A stretch of DNA of 52,371 bases from Planctomycetota bacterium (lineage in GTDB: Bacteria > Planctomycetota > UBA11346): positions 1 through 52,371 of the forward strand of contig JALHRW010000011.1 in NCBI GenBank assembly GCA_022841245.1, in the 5' to 3' direction. Made by a program: the position numbers and the translations under genes. The notes beneath the pieces are model-generated. The model was not told the origin of the DNA and searched no databases. It was given only the letters and a program-made list of their open reading frames with translations. Positions 25,879-34,306 of this stretch are shown here, one piece after another (the first letter of the stretch is position 1; each line of letters opens with the position of its first letter).

Positions 25879-27246
25879 TTATTGGACCAGGCCGATGGGG
25901 GTGGTGCCGAGCGTGCCGGAGATGCGGTCCATGTCGCCGCCCGACGAGCGGGCCCGCATGGACAGCGTGGTCTCGATCAGGCGGCTGATGATGACATCGG
26001 GGTTGGTGACCTGCCGGCGGGCAAGATACAGGCGGACGCGCACCTGGTTGATGCCCAGGGTCGTCACCTGCGGAGCGCCGGCGTCGACGGTGCGGAAGGT
26101 GTCGAACACCACCCGTACGACGTCGTCAGACAGCACTTTATCGATCACCATGGCGACCTGCTCGGTGGCAATGATCCCGGCGTCATTGGCCGCTGCGGTG
26201 ATGCGATTGCCCGGCTCCAGGCCGACCGGGATGGCGGCCGCATCGACGCGGCGATAGGCTCGGACCAGACGGCCCAGCCCCAGGGCGGTCGGGCTCGGTA
26301 CTACGGCATACATGTATTCTCGCAGCCGTTCCGGGGCGCGAGTGTAGGCGCGCACAACCTCGCTCGCGCTCAAGCCTGCAATCGCCGGCAGGCCGGCGGT
26401 GTTCGGTTTGCGCATGGTCTCCCACGAGGGCTTGATGGGGGCGGACTCTAGATCGGCCCAGTCATACCAGCCGGCATCCAGCGTCACGCCGTACGCTTGG
26501 TCGGGGAAGCGCTGCGTCCACGTGCCGGGAACGCTCTCGAAGAATCCGGAGGAGAACAGGACGCCGAGCCGTGCATGCTGCGAAGCCGCACGCCAATCCT
26601 GCCAGCCCGTCTCCAGGCCATTGGAGTCAACGGTGAAGTTCAGTGCCGGCAGCTGGATATTATCCGGCCGCGTGGCAAGGAAGGCTGCATCGGTGAGGTT
26701 CCGGTAGACCGACTCGTCCCCGGTCGTGCCGGGATCCTGGTCAGCGCGCCAACTGCCGATTGTGGCGCGCAGGAATACCAGCTGCGAACTGCGAGCGTGA
26801 AAGCTGGTGTCCCAGGTGGCCAGTGGCGAAACCAAATCGTCGTTCACTGTTCCGGGCAGGAAGTTGGGCAGCGCGCGCACCTCAAGCGTCTCGGGGGCGA
26901 GACTGGTCCAGGGCAGGGCGGTGTTGAAGCCCGCCGTGTTCGTCCCGTCTGGCGACCTTTGCACCTGGACCATCGGGTAGTAGCGCAGGGTGCGATCTGC
27001 CGCCTGGGAGACGCCGGCAAAGCTGGTGGTGCCATCGCCGAACTCCCAACCGCTGAGCGCCAGGTCGGCGGCCATGACTCGGATGATGCTATTGGCGTCA
27101 AGCTCAACCTGATCCTTGGCCGCACCGTGCGAGCTGAGATGGCGCGTGGCCACGACGGACTCCATGACCGCACCCATCGCCATGAAGAACAGAGCGAAGG
27201 CGATCACGACCTCTACCAGGGTATAAGCGTTGCGTTGGTGTGGCAT
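25879..27246 (-). CDS. Minor prepilin, PilW-like
   Basis: The 455-residue product begins with a prepilin-type leader (MPHQRNA before YTLVEVVIAFALFFMAMGAVMESVVATRHL). Note alanine in place of glycine before the cut and tyrosine in place of phenylalanine after it, which is unusual but keeps the fifth-position glutamate. The remainder is beta-rich and resembles PilW/PulJ-type minor pilins with no clear enzymatic motif. It sits between the PilV-like gene (9 bases) and the giant PilX-like gene (21 bases). Together the three form an ordered minor-pilin set likely to prime pilus assembly. Confidence 0.7.
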   Translation of the reverse strand: MPHQRNAYTLVEVVIAFALFFMAMGAVMESVVATRHLSSHGAAKDQVELDANSIIRVMAADLALSGWEFGDGTTSFAGVSQAADRTLRYYPMVQVQRSPDGTNTAGFNTALPWTSLAPETLEVRALPNFLPGTVNDDLVSPLATWDTSFHARSSQLVFLRATIGSWRADQDPGTTGDESVYRNLTDAAFLATRPDNIQLPALNFTVDSNGLETGWQDWRAASQHARLGVLFSSGFFESVPGTWTQRFPDQAYGVTLDAGWYDWADLESAPIKPSWETMRKPNTAGLPAIAGLSASEVVRAYTRAPERLREYMYAVVPSPTALGLGRLVRAYRRVDAAAIPVGLEPGNRITAAANDAGIIATEQVAMVIDKVLSDDVVRVVFDTFRTVDAGAPQVTTLGINQVRVRLYLARRQVTNPDVIISRLIETTLSMRARSSGGDMDRISGTLGTTPIGLVQ

Positions 27247-27255
27247 GGCTGGCTC

Positions 27256-28014
27256 TCAGGGCGCCCTGGCGGTGAAGATCTCGCGCCGTTGGCGCGGGAC
27301 GAAACGGGTCGGATCAGGATCCCCGTCCTCCCAGACGGCGACGATGCGGATGAGCAGCGGATGGGTCGGATCGATCACGCTGCTGCGCAGGCCAGGACTG
27401 TTGCCCTCGGAGATGTCGGACGGATCCCAGCCGGTGAGGGCGAAGGTCGAACGCAGCCCGAGTTCCTTGCGCATCGGGTCGTTGTAGGCCCTGGCTCGGA
27501 ATTCGCCGCTGTTGTCGACCGCCTCATCCAGCAGCCCTTCCTGCTGCACTCCGGTGGGATCGACATAGTCCATCGCCCGCCAGTATTCCAAATAGATGCG
27601 CAGGTCGTTCGGGCCGTCGAGGCTGCTGGTCAGGCCAAGCAGGACCAGGTCGTCGAACTGGTCGTTGGCCGCATTGGCCACGTTGAAGGTCATCGGGTCG
27701 CGGCCCACCGATTCGTTGGTGCCGATCATCACGTGGAACGAGTCGGTGGCATCCAGGGTCTCGTACCTGCCGATCGACCAAGGCGCCCGGGACGTCCCGA
27801 GATGCGACCAGGTGACCGAGTTCACCCGGTTCACCAGCGACTGGATGATGCGATCGACCGCAGAGGCCTCCTGGGTGCGGCGCTGCATCGACGCGACATT
27901 GGCGTGCTGCCCAACGGTCAGCACCAGGGCCCCGACCATGACGGTCATGGCAATGACCACCTCGATGATGGTAAAGCCCGCCTGGATGGGAGATGGTGTG
28001 GTTATGGTTTTCAC
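27256..28014 (-). CDS. Minor prepilin, PilV-like
   Basis: The product (252 residues from GTG at 28014) has a class III prepilin signal: a 13-residue leader ending in QAG, then FTIIEVVIAMTVMVGALVLTVGQ with the fifth-position glutamate. The rest resembles PilV/GspI minor pilins. A longer start at GTG 28089 overlaps the hemL stop (GTGA) and would give a 38-residue leader, long for this class, so I prefer 28014; both remain possible. It is the first of three pilin-like genes ahead of the PilT-like gene, and a prepilin peptidase is not in the window. Confidence 0.7.
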   Translation of the reverse strand: MKTITTPSPIQAGFTIIEVVIAMTVMVGALVLTVGQHANVASMQRRTQEASAVDRIIQSLVNRVNSVTWSHLGTSRAPWSIGRYETLDATDSFHVMIGTNESVGRDPMTFNVANAANDQFDDLVLLGLTSSLDGPNDLRIYLEYWRAMDYVDPTGVQQEGLLDEAVDNSGEFRARAYNDPMRKELGLRSTFALTGWDPSDISEGNSPGLRSSVIDPTHPLLIRIVAVWEDGDPDPTRFVPRQRREIFTARAP

Positions 28015-28085
28015 GGTGGTTCCGGCTGCTGGCGACGATATCCGACAATCGGCTCGCCCCCCTGTGGGATTCTCCGACAGCGCAA

Positions 28086-29396
28086 TCACGAGGCCTCCGC
28101 GAAAGCCACTTCCGCAGCCATAAGCGTTTGCTGGACATCACGTTGCGTGTGCACCGAGCTCCAGAACGCGGCCTCGTACGGACTGGGCGCGAGGTAGATC
28201 CCGGCACGGTACATGGCGGTGATGAAGCGGCGCCAGCGGGCGTCGTCCTGCTGCTGGGCGGTGGTCCAGTCGGTGACCGGGGCGGCGCTGAGGTAGTAGC
28301 CCCACATGGTGCCGGCCTGGCTGAACTGCACCGCCACCCCGTGCCGCGCGGCGATGGCGCGCAGGCCGTCGATCATGCGGGTGAGACGGGCGGCGGTGCG
28401 CGGGTAGAAGCCGGGGCGCGAGGCGAGCTTCAGCGTGGCCAGGCCGGCGGCGACCGCGACCGGGTTGCCTGACAGGGTGCCGGCCTGGTAGCAGGCGCCC
28501 AACGGCGCGAGGTGCGCCATCAGGTCGCGCGCACCGCCGTAGGCCGCCACCGGCAGACCGCCGCCGATCACCTTGCCCAGGCAGGTGAGGTCGGGCCGGA
28601 TGCCGGAGACCACCTGCCAGCCGCCCCAGCCGACGCGGAAACCGGTCATCACCTCGTCGAAGATGAGCAGGGCGCCGTGCGCGCTGCACAGCTGGCGCAA
28701 ACCTTCGAGGAAGCCCGGCTTGGGCAGCACCAGGCCCATGTTGCCGGCCACCGGCTCGACGATCACCGCCGCGATCTGGCCGCGATGCTTGAGCAGCAGG
28801 CGCTCGACCGCGGCGGCATCGTTGTACGGGCAGCTCATGGTCAGGCCGGAGATCGACGCCGGAACGCCGGCGCTGTCGGGGGTGTTGAGCGTCGCGCAGC
28901 CCGAGCCGGCGGCGACCAGGACCTGGTCGGCGTGGCCGTGGTAGCAGCCGTCGAACTTGATCGCCAGCTCGCGGCCGGTGGCGGCGCGCGCCAGGCGCAG
29001 GGCGCTCATGCACGCCTCGGTGCCGCTGCTGACCAGGCGCACCTGCTGCACGCTGGGCAGTGCCGCGCACAGCAGTTCGGCGAGTTCGGTCTCGGCGGTG
29101 GTCGGGGCGCCGAAACCGAGGCCGCGCTTGGCCGCGTCGGCGACCGCGCGCAGCACGCGCGGATGCGCATGACCATGCAGCAGCGGACCCCACGAGAGCA
29201 CGTAGTCGACGTAGCGCCGGCCGTCGAGGTCGGTGAGCACTGCGCCCTTGCCGCGGGCGATCATCGGCGGATTGCCGCCCAGGCGCTTCCACGCCCGCAC
29301 CGGGCTGTTGACCCCGCCGGGAATGACGCGGCTGGCGGCGGCGAAGGCGCGGCGCGACTTGCTGCCGGCGATAGGGTCTTCTCGGGTCCGGGCCAT
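28086..29396 (-). CDS. hemL: Glutamate-1-semialdehyde 2,1-aminomutase
   Basis: The 436-residue protein matches HemL: GGVNSPVRAW, DYVLSWGPLLHGHAHP, SSGTEACMSALRLAR, FDGCYHGHAD, EPVAGNMG, IFDEVMTGFR and the PLP-lysine region CLGKVIGGGLP (K275). It converts glutamate-1-semialdehyde to 5-aminolevulinate in the tetrapyrrole pathway. The ATG at 29396 has AGGAGG seven bases upstream. The gene is divergent from maf with a 48-bp gap. Its stop overlaps a possible GTG start of the pilin-like gene, so hemL and the pilin set may be co-transcribed. Confidence 0.96.
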   Translation of the reverse strand: MARTREDPIAGSKSRRAFAAASRVIPGGVNSPVRAWKRLGGNPPMIARGKGAVLTDLDGRRYVDYVLSWGPLLHGHAHPRVLRAVADAAKRGLGFGAPTTAETELAELLCAALPSVQQVRLVSSGTEACMSALRLARAATGRELAIKFDGCYHGHADQVLVAAGSGCATLNTPDSAGVPASISGLTMSCPYNDAAAVERLLLKHRGQIAAVIVEPVAGNMGLVLPKPGFLEGLRQLCSAHGALLIFDEVMTGFRVGWGGWQVVSGIRPDLTCLGKVIGGGLPVAAYGGARDLMAHLAPLGACYQAGTLSGNPVAVAAGLATLKLASRPGFYPRTAARLTRMIDGLRAIAARHGVAVQFSQAGTMWGYYLSAAPVTDWTTAQQQDDARWRRFITAMYRAGIYLAPSPYEAAFWSSVHTQRDVQQTLMAAEVAFAEAS

Positions 29397-29444
29397 GGTG
29401 TTCCTCCTGTTGCCCTGCCCGTCCGACCGGACTAGGCTGGGGCT

Positions 29445-30065
29445 GTGCTGTACCTCGCGAGTCAAAGCCCGCAACGCGCGACCCTGCTGACACGAGCGTC
29501 TGTGGTCTTCACCCTCGTCGCCAGCAACTGCCGCGAGGACGACATCGCTCTGCCCTTGCCGCAGGCCCTGGCGATCGAGCGTGCCCGGGCCAAGGCCCGC
29601 GGCGCGGTCGGCGTGCCCGACGGTGGCGTGGTGCTGGGCGCCGACACCGTCGTCGCCCTCGGTCGCGAGGTGCTGGGCAGCCCGGCCGACGCCGCCGGCT
29701 GCGCCGCCATGCTGGCCAAGCTCTCCGGCACCACCCACCAGGTCATGACCGCGCACTGCTTGTGGCGCACCGGCAGCGACCTCGAAGCGGTAGCGCTGAG
29801 CACCGCCCGGGTCACCATGCGCCCGCTGTCGGCGCAGGAGATCGCCGACTACGCCGCCAGCGGCGAGGGCGTGGGCAAGGCCGGCGGCTACGCCATCCAG
29901 GAGAAGGCCGACCGCTTCGTGGTCGAGGTCCAGGGCGCGATCGAGACGGTGATCGGCCTGCACGTGCCGACCGTGGCCAAGCTGTGGCGCGAGGTATCCG
30001 ACGGCGGCCTGCCCGGTTACACCGGGCCGACCAGCACAGGGCTGCAGAAGGCCCTCCGGCCGTGA
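29445..30065 (+). CDS. maf: Maf-family nucleotide pyrophosphatase
   Basis: The 206-residue protein has the Maf layout: N-terminal SQSPQRATLL, a conserved GADTVVALG strand, LSGTTHQVMTAHCL, and YAASGEGVGKAGGYAIQ near the C-terminus. Maf proteins hydrolyse nucleoside triphosphates such as dTTP, UTP or modified nucleotides to monophosphates and can restrain cell division. The usual S-x-S-P-R-R motif has Q in place of the first R. The start is GTG at 29445. Its TGA overlaps the GTG of the phosphoesterase gene. Confidence 0.88.
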   Translation: MLYLASQSPQRATLLTRASVVFTLVASNCREDDIALPLPQALAIERARAKARGAVGVPDGGVVLGADTVVALGREVLGSPADAAGCAAMLAKLSGTTHQVMTAHCLWRTGSDLEAVALSTARVTMRPLSAQEIADYAASGEGVGKAGGYAIQEKADRFVVEVQGAIETVIGLHVPTVAKLWREVSDGGLPGYTGPTSTGLQKALRP

Positions 30066-30799
30066 TCGCCATACTCTCGGATATCCACTCGAACTGGGAA
30101 GCGTTGTCGGTCGTGCTCGAACGCTGCGAGGCCCTGGGGGTGAAGCAGTACCTCTGCCTGGGCGACGTCATCGGCTACGGCCCGGACCCCCTGGCGGTCG
30201 CCACGGTCGCAGCGCAGCGCTTCAAGATCAGCCTGATGGGCAATCACGAGGAGGCCCTGGTCACCGGCAAGCACCGCTTCAACCCGCACGCCGCCCAGGC
30301 GATCAACTGGACACGGCAGCAGCTGCAGCCGCAAGCCGCGCTGTGGGACTGGTTCAAGGCGCGCAAGCCGTTCGCCGTGCAGGAGCGCCTGCTGTGCGTG
30401 CACGGCTCGATCTACGACCCCGTGCACGACTACGTCGACGAGCCGGAGAACCCGATCGAGGCTCAGCAGATGATCGACACGCTGAACAAGGACTTCAGCG
30501 GCTTCGACATCTGCTTCGCCGGGCACAACCACACGCCGTTCATGGCCACCACGGTCGGCATCATGGTGCCGCACGACGGGCACCGGCAATTCCGCCTGCC
30601 CAAGGGCCACAAGGCCTACGTCTGCGTCGGCAGTGTCGGCCAGCCACGCGACCGCGACCTGCGCGCCAGCTTCGCCACCATCGATGGCGAAACGATGACG
30701 TTCCATCGCCTGAAGTACGACGTCGCGGCCACCCAGGCGAAGATCCGCAAGGCCGGGCTCAATGAATTCCTGGCGGAGAGACTGGGCGAAGGGATCTGA
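30062..30799 (+). CDS. Calcineurin-like metallophosphoesterase (YfcE-like)
   Basis: The 245-residue protein has the metal-binding set of the calcineurin-like family: DIHSNW, GDVIGYGPDP, GNHE, VHGS and the GHNH triplet. It acts on a phosphoester in the cytoplasm; nucleotides, phosphoproteins or RNA ends are all possible for this class. The GTG at 30062 overlaps the Maf stop (GTGA), a strong sign of coupling. A heptamer array begins 55 bases after its stop. Confidence 0.85.
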   Translation: MIAILSDIHSNWEALSVVLERCEALGVKQYLCLGDVIGYGPDPLAVATVAAQRFKISLMGNHEEALVTGKHRFNPHAAQAINWTRQQLQPQAALWDWFKARKPFAVQERLLCVHGSIYDPVHDYVDEPENPIEAQQMIDTLNKDFSGFDICFAGHNHTPFMATTVGIMVPHDGHRQFRLPKGHKAYVCVGSVGQPRDRDLRASFATIDGETMTFHRLKYDVAATQAKIRKAGLNEFLAERLGEGI

Positions 30800-30854
30800 G
30801 CTGGTAGCTGGTCACGCGTACAGGCTGGTGCAGCTGTGTTCCACGCTTGCGAGC

Positions 30855-30931
30855 CAGCGACCAGCAGCCAGCGGCCAGTAGCCATCGACCAGCGGCCAGC
30901 AGCCAGCGACCAGCGGCCAGCGACCAGCGAC
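30855..30931. repeat. CAGCRRC heptamer array upstream of hisF
   Basis: Eleven consecutive heptamers, including two variants (CAGTAGC and CATCGAC), fill the middle of the 184-bp gap between the phosphoesterase gene and hisF, ending 52 bases before the hisF ATG. Confidence 0.92.
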
Positions 30932-30983
30932 ACCCACCGGCCAGCCCCCCTTCCGCCACCCCCCTTCCACCTTACCTTCCCGC

Positions 30984-31763
30984 ATGCTCACCAAGCGCGT
31001 CATCGTCTGCCTCGACGTCCGCGACGGCAAGGTCACCAAAGGCGTCAAGTTCCAGGGCAACGTCGACCTCGGCGACCCGGTCGACTATGCCGCGCGCTAC
31101 GACGCCCAGGGCGCCGACGAGCTGGTGTTCTACGACATCACCGCCTCGGCCGAGAAGCGCGGGCTGTTCGTCGACGTGGTGCGTCGCGTCGCCGAGCGCA
31201 TCTTCATCCCCTTCTCGGTCGGCGGCGGCATCCGCAGCGTCGAGGCGATGCGTGCCGTGCTGCTGGCCGGAGCCGAAAAGGTCTCGCTCAACTCGCCGGC
31301 GGTGCGCGATCCGTCGCTGCTCACCCAGGGCGCGCGCGCCTTCGGTGCGCAGTGCGTGGTGCTGGGCATGGACGTCAAGCGCTCGACCGCCTGCTGCGCC
31401 CTGCCCTCAGGCTACGAGGTGGTGATCGACGGCGGTCGCACCCCCACCGGCAAGGACGCGGTGGCCTGGGCCAAGGAGGCGGAACGCCTCGGCGCGGGCG
31501 AGATCTGCCTCAACGCCATCGACACCGACGGCGTGCGCCAGGGCTACGAGCTGACCATCACCCGCCTGGTCGCCGACGCGGTCGGCATCCCGGTGATCGC
31601 CAGCGGCGGCGGCGGCACCCCGCAGCACTGCATCGACGCGGTGACGACGGGCGGGGCCGAGGCCGCGCTGGTCGCCAGCATGGTGCACTACGGCGATTGC
31701 ACGGTCGGCGACATCAAACGCGCCATGGCCGCCGGCGGCGTCGCTGTCAGGCCAGCGGCGTAG
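30984..31763 (+). CDS. hisF: Imidazole glycerol phosphate synthase cyclase subunit
   Basis: The 259-residue protein matches His[21 protein letters not shown] near the N-terminus (catalytic aspartate in CLDVRDG), the GGGIRS phosphate loop, LGMDVKR (second catalytic aspartate), [14 protein letters not shown] and [10 protein letters not shown]. It closes the imidazole ring in histidine synthesis and pairs with HisH, which is not found here. It stands alone with a heptamer array upstream and overlaps the convergent histidine kinase gene by 17 bases. Confidence 0.96.
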   Translation: MLTKRVIVCLDVRDGKVTKGVKFQGNVDLGDPVDYAARYDAQGADELVFYDITASAEKRGLFVDVVRRVAERIFIPFSVGGGIRSVEAMRAVLLAGAEKVSLNSPAVRDPSLLTQGARAFGAQCVVLGMDVKRSTACCALPSGYEVVIDGGRTPTGKDAVAWAKEAERLGAGEICLNAIDTDGVRQGYELTITRLVADAVGIPVIASGGGGTPQHCIDAVTTGGAEAALVASMVHYGDCTVGDIKRAMAAGGVAVRPAA

Positions 31764-33084
31764 CCTCGGGGATCGCTCCGCGCGCCTCGGCCAGCACCGC
31801 TTGCAGCTGAGCGCGGGTGACCGGCTTCTGCAGGATGGTCGGCACCCCGGCAGCGCGCCAGGCCGTCTCGGCGTCGCTGGTGGCGGCGCCGGTCAGGGCG
31901 ACGATGCGCAGGTCGGGCCGCGCCTCGTGCAGGCGCACCGCCAGCTGCCAGCCGGTCAGGCCGGGCATGTTGCCATCGAGCAGGGCGAGCGAGACCTCGG
32001 CCGCATGGCTGGCGAACCACGCCCCGGCCTCCGCCGGATCGGCGAAGCCGTGCACCTCGGCGCCGCTGGCGCGCAGCAGCGCCCCGACCACCTCCAACAC
32101 CACCGGTTCGTCATCGACCAGCAGCACGCTGAGGCCAGCGATGGTGCCCTGGACCGGAATCTGGCCGCTGGAGGTGGCGCTGCCTGCAGGCAGCCACAGG
32201 CGGAACACCGAGCCTTTGCCGAGCTGGCTTTCGACCCGCACCACGCCATGCGCCGCATGCACCGCGCCGTGCACCACCGACAGGCCGAGGCCGGTGCCCT
32301 TGCCCAGCGGCTTGGTGGTGAAGAAGGGGTCGAAAACGCGTTCGAGGTGCTCTGGGGCGATGCCCTGGCCGCTGTCGCGCACCGCGACCACGACATAGGC
32401 GCCCTGGGGAAGGCCCTGTTCGCCGCCTTGCACGACGATGCGCTCGCTGGTTATCTCCAGCCGGCCGCCCTCGGGCATCGCGTCGCGTGCGTTGAGCGCG
32501 AGGTTGATCAGCGCCTGCTGCAATTCGTCGGCGCCGATGCGGGCCGAGCCGACGTCCTCGCCGAGCCTGCATTCGATGGCGATGCGCCGGTCGATGGCGT
32601 GCTGCAACAGCGCGACCACGTCCTGGACCAGGCGGTTGACCTCGCAGGAGCGCGTGCGGTTGCTGCGGCCACGGGCGAAGACCAGCAGGTTGCGCACCGT
32701 CCCGGCGGCGCGCTGGGCCGATCCGGCAATGGTCTCGACGTGGGAGAGCAGCGGCGAGTCGCGTTCGAGGCGCATGCCCAGCAAATCGGCGTGGCCGATG
32801 ATGGCGGTGAGCACGTTGTTGAAGTCGTGTGCCACGCCCGCCGCGAGCTGGCCGACCGCATCCATGCGGCTGCCCTGGCGCAGGCGCGCCTCGGCCTCGC
32901 GCCGTGCCGCCTCGGCCAGGCGCTGACGGCGCAGGAGGGTGATCAGGCCGGCAATGAAGGCGGCCTGGGCGGCGATCACGGCCCCGATCAGCAGGCCGTT
33001 CCCGCTCCAGAACGACGCCGGCTCGGCGGCGCTCAGCGACGCCGTCAGGGCGAGGCACAGGATCGGGCGCAGCGCCATGCTCAC
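31747..33084 (-). CDS. Hybrid histidine kinase with C-terminal receiver
   Basis: The 445-residue product has an N-terminal signal-like segment and a transmembrane helix (about 30-52), then a short coiled region, a HisKA-type domain with H86 in [11 protein letters not shown]-box [15 protein letters not shown]-boxes DSGQGI and GKGTGLGLS, and a receiver domain with D370 in [10 protein letters not shown] and K420 in QKPV. There is no recognisable sensor domain, so input is probably through the membrane segment or a partner. A GTG at 33084 (GGAG five bases upstream) and an ATG at 33078 are both possible starts. It overlaps hisF by 17 bases at the other end. No paired transcriptional response regulator is nearby. 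Confidence 0.85.
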   Translation of the reverse strand: MSMALRPILCLALTASLSAAEPASFWSGNGLLIGAVIAAQAAFIAGLITLLRRQRLAEAARREAEARLRQGSRMDAVGQLAAGVAHDFNNVLTAIIGHADLLGMRLERDSPLLSHVETIAGSAQRAAGTVRNLLVFARGRSNRTRSCEVNRLVQDVVALLQHAIDRRIAIECRLGEDVGSARIGADELQQALINLALNARDAMPEGGRLEITSERIVVQGGEQGLPQGAYVVVAVRDSGQGIAPEHLERVFDPFFTTKPLGKGTGLGLSVVHGAVHAAHGVVRVESQLGKGSVFRLWLPAGSATSSGQIPVQGTIAGLSVLLVDDEPVVLEVVGALLRASGAEVHGFADPAEAGAWFASHAAEVSLALLDGNMPGLTGWQLAVRLHEARPDLRIVALTGAATSDAETAWRAAGVPTILQKPVTRAQLQAVLAEARGAIPEATPLA

Positions 33085-33180
33085 CCAGTCTCCACCATGA
33101 TCGCGTGGGGGGCAACCGGCTATTGTTCAGAGGCCCCTGCGGCCCTCACGGGCCTGTCCCGGCTGCCTTTGTCGCTGCTC

Positions 33181-33233
33181 GGTTTCGTTCCGAAACCGTG
33201 GGCGGATGGGCTGCGCCCATTGTATCCGCCCAC
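33181..33233. repeat. Two adjacent hairpins with a nested stem (REP-like)
   Basis: A perfect 7-bp stem GGTTTCG/CGAAACC with a 3-base loop (33181-33197) is followed at once by GTGGGCGGAT (33198-33207) and its complement ATCCGCCCAC (33224-33233). The second stem encloses the hairpin ATGGGC-TGC-GCCCAT (33206-33220). The site lies between the divergent histidine kinase and the rluA-family gene, so it is not a terminator of either gene. Confidence 0.65.
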
Positions 33234-33276
33234 CGCGCTCGGCGGCAGGGCCGTCGCTGCGCGGCGGCACGGCGGA

Positions 33277-33297
33277 CAGCGGACAGCGGCCAGCAGC
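33277..33297. repeat. Short heptamer cluster upstream of the RluA-family gene
   Basis: Three consecutive units CAGCGGA, CAGCGGC and CAGCAGC lie 36 bases before the GTG at 33333. It is the shortest clear CAGCRRC cluster. Confidence 0.75.
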
Positions 33298-33332
33298 CAT
33301 GGACTGGCGCCAGCGGCTCCGAGGATGCGCAC

Positions 33333-34283
33333 GTGCTCCACGAACTGACCGTCCCCCGCGAGGCCGCCGGCCAGCGCCTCGACCTCTGGCTTGCCTCGGC
33401 CCTGCCCGGCTGCACCCGCTCGCTGGTGCAGCGGCTGATGAAGGAGGGCCTGTGCACCGTCCATCCAGGCGCGGCACGGGCCGGCCGGGCCCTGACCGGC
33501 GGCGAGCAGGTCACGCTGGAGGTGCCGGAAGTCGAGCCGATGGAGGCGGTGCCCGAGGACATCCCGCTGTCCGTGCTGCACGAGGACGAGCACCTGGTGG
33601 TGATCGACAAGCCGGCCGGCATGGTCGTCCACCCCGCAGTCGGCCACCTGCGCGGGACGCTGGTCAACGCCGTGCTCGGGCGCTGGCCCGACACCCGCTC
33701 GGAAGACGGCTCGGCTTGGCGCCCCGGCGTGGTCCACCGCCTCGACGCCGAGACCAGCGGGGTCATCTGTCTCGCTCGCACTGCCGCCGCACAGGCCTTC
33801 CTCCAGGCCGCCTGGGCCGAGCGCCGAGTGACCAAGCGCTACCTCGCGCTCGCGGCCGGCAACCCGCGCGCCGATTGGCTGGCCTGCGACGGGGCGATCG
33901 GCCGCCACGCCAAGGACTTCCGCCGCCGTGCCGTGCGCCCGCTGGGCGAAGGCGACGCCAAGGAGGCGCGCACCACCTTCGTCGTGCTGCACCGTGCCGC
34001 AGGCTGGACCGCGCTGGAATGCCGACCGGTGACCGGCCGCACGCACCAGATCCGCGTCCACCTCGCCCATCTCGGCCACGCCGTGCTGGCCGATCCGCTC
34101 TACGGCCGCAGCCGCACCTGGCCGCTGCACGCCGAAGAGGGCCAGCCAGCCCTGCGCCGCCACGCGCTGCACGCCTGGACCCTGACCTTCCCGCATCCCG
34201 CCGGCGGCGAGCGCTCGTTCACCGCCCCGATCCCCGCCGACCTGGCGGCGCTGCTGCCGCCCGGGATCGCGCCCAAAGCCTGA
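33333..34283 (+). CDS. rluD: RluA-family pseudouridine synthase, RluD-like
   Basis: The 316-residue protein has an N-terminal S4-like domain (about 1-60) and an RluA/RluD catalytic domain with the invariant aspartate in the HRLDAETSG motif, the DKPAGMVVHPAVGH strand, TKRYLALAAG and TGRTHQIRVHLAHLGHAVLADPLYG. It isomerises uridine to pseudouridine in rRNA, most likely 23S positions if it is RluD. The start is GTG at 33333 with GAGG eight bases upstream. The neighbouring lipase-like gene follows after 23 bases. Assignment to RluD rather than RluA or RluC rests on the S4 domain and DKPAGMVVHP. Confidence 0.85.
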   Translation: MLHELTVPREAAGQRLDLWLASALPGCTRSLVQRLMKEGLCTVHPGAARAGRALTGGEQVTLEVPEVEPMEAVPEDIPLSVLHEDEHLVVIDKPAGMVVHPAVGHLRGTLVNAVLGRWPDTRSEDGSAWRPGVVHRLDAETSGVICLARTAAAQAFLQAAWAERRVTKRYLALAAGNPRADWLACDGAIGRHAKDFRRRAVRPLGEGDAKEARTTFVVLHRAAGWTALECRPVTGRTHQIRVHLAHLGHAVLADPLYGRSRTWPLHAEEGQPALRRHALHAWTLTFPHPAGGERSFTAPIPADLAALLPPGIAPKA

Positions 34284-34306
34284 GCCGGGCGTCCGGAGCA
34301 TTGCGC

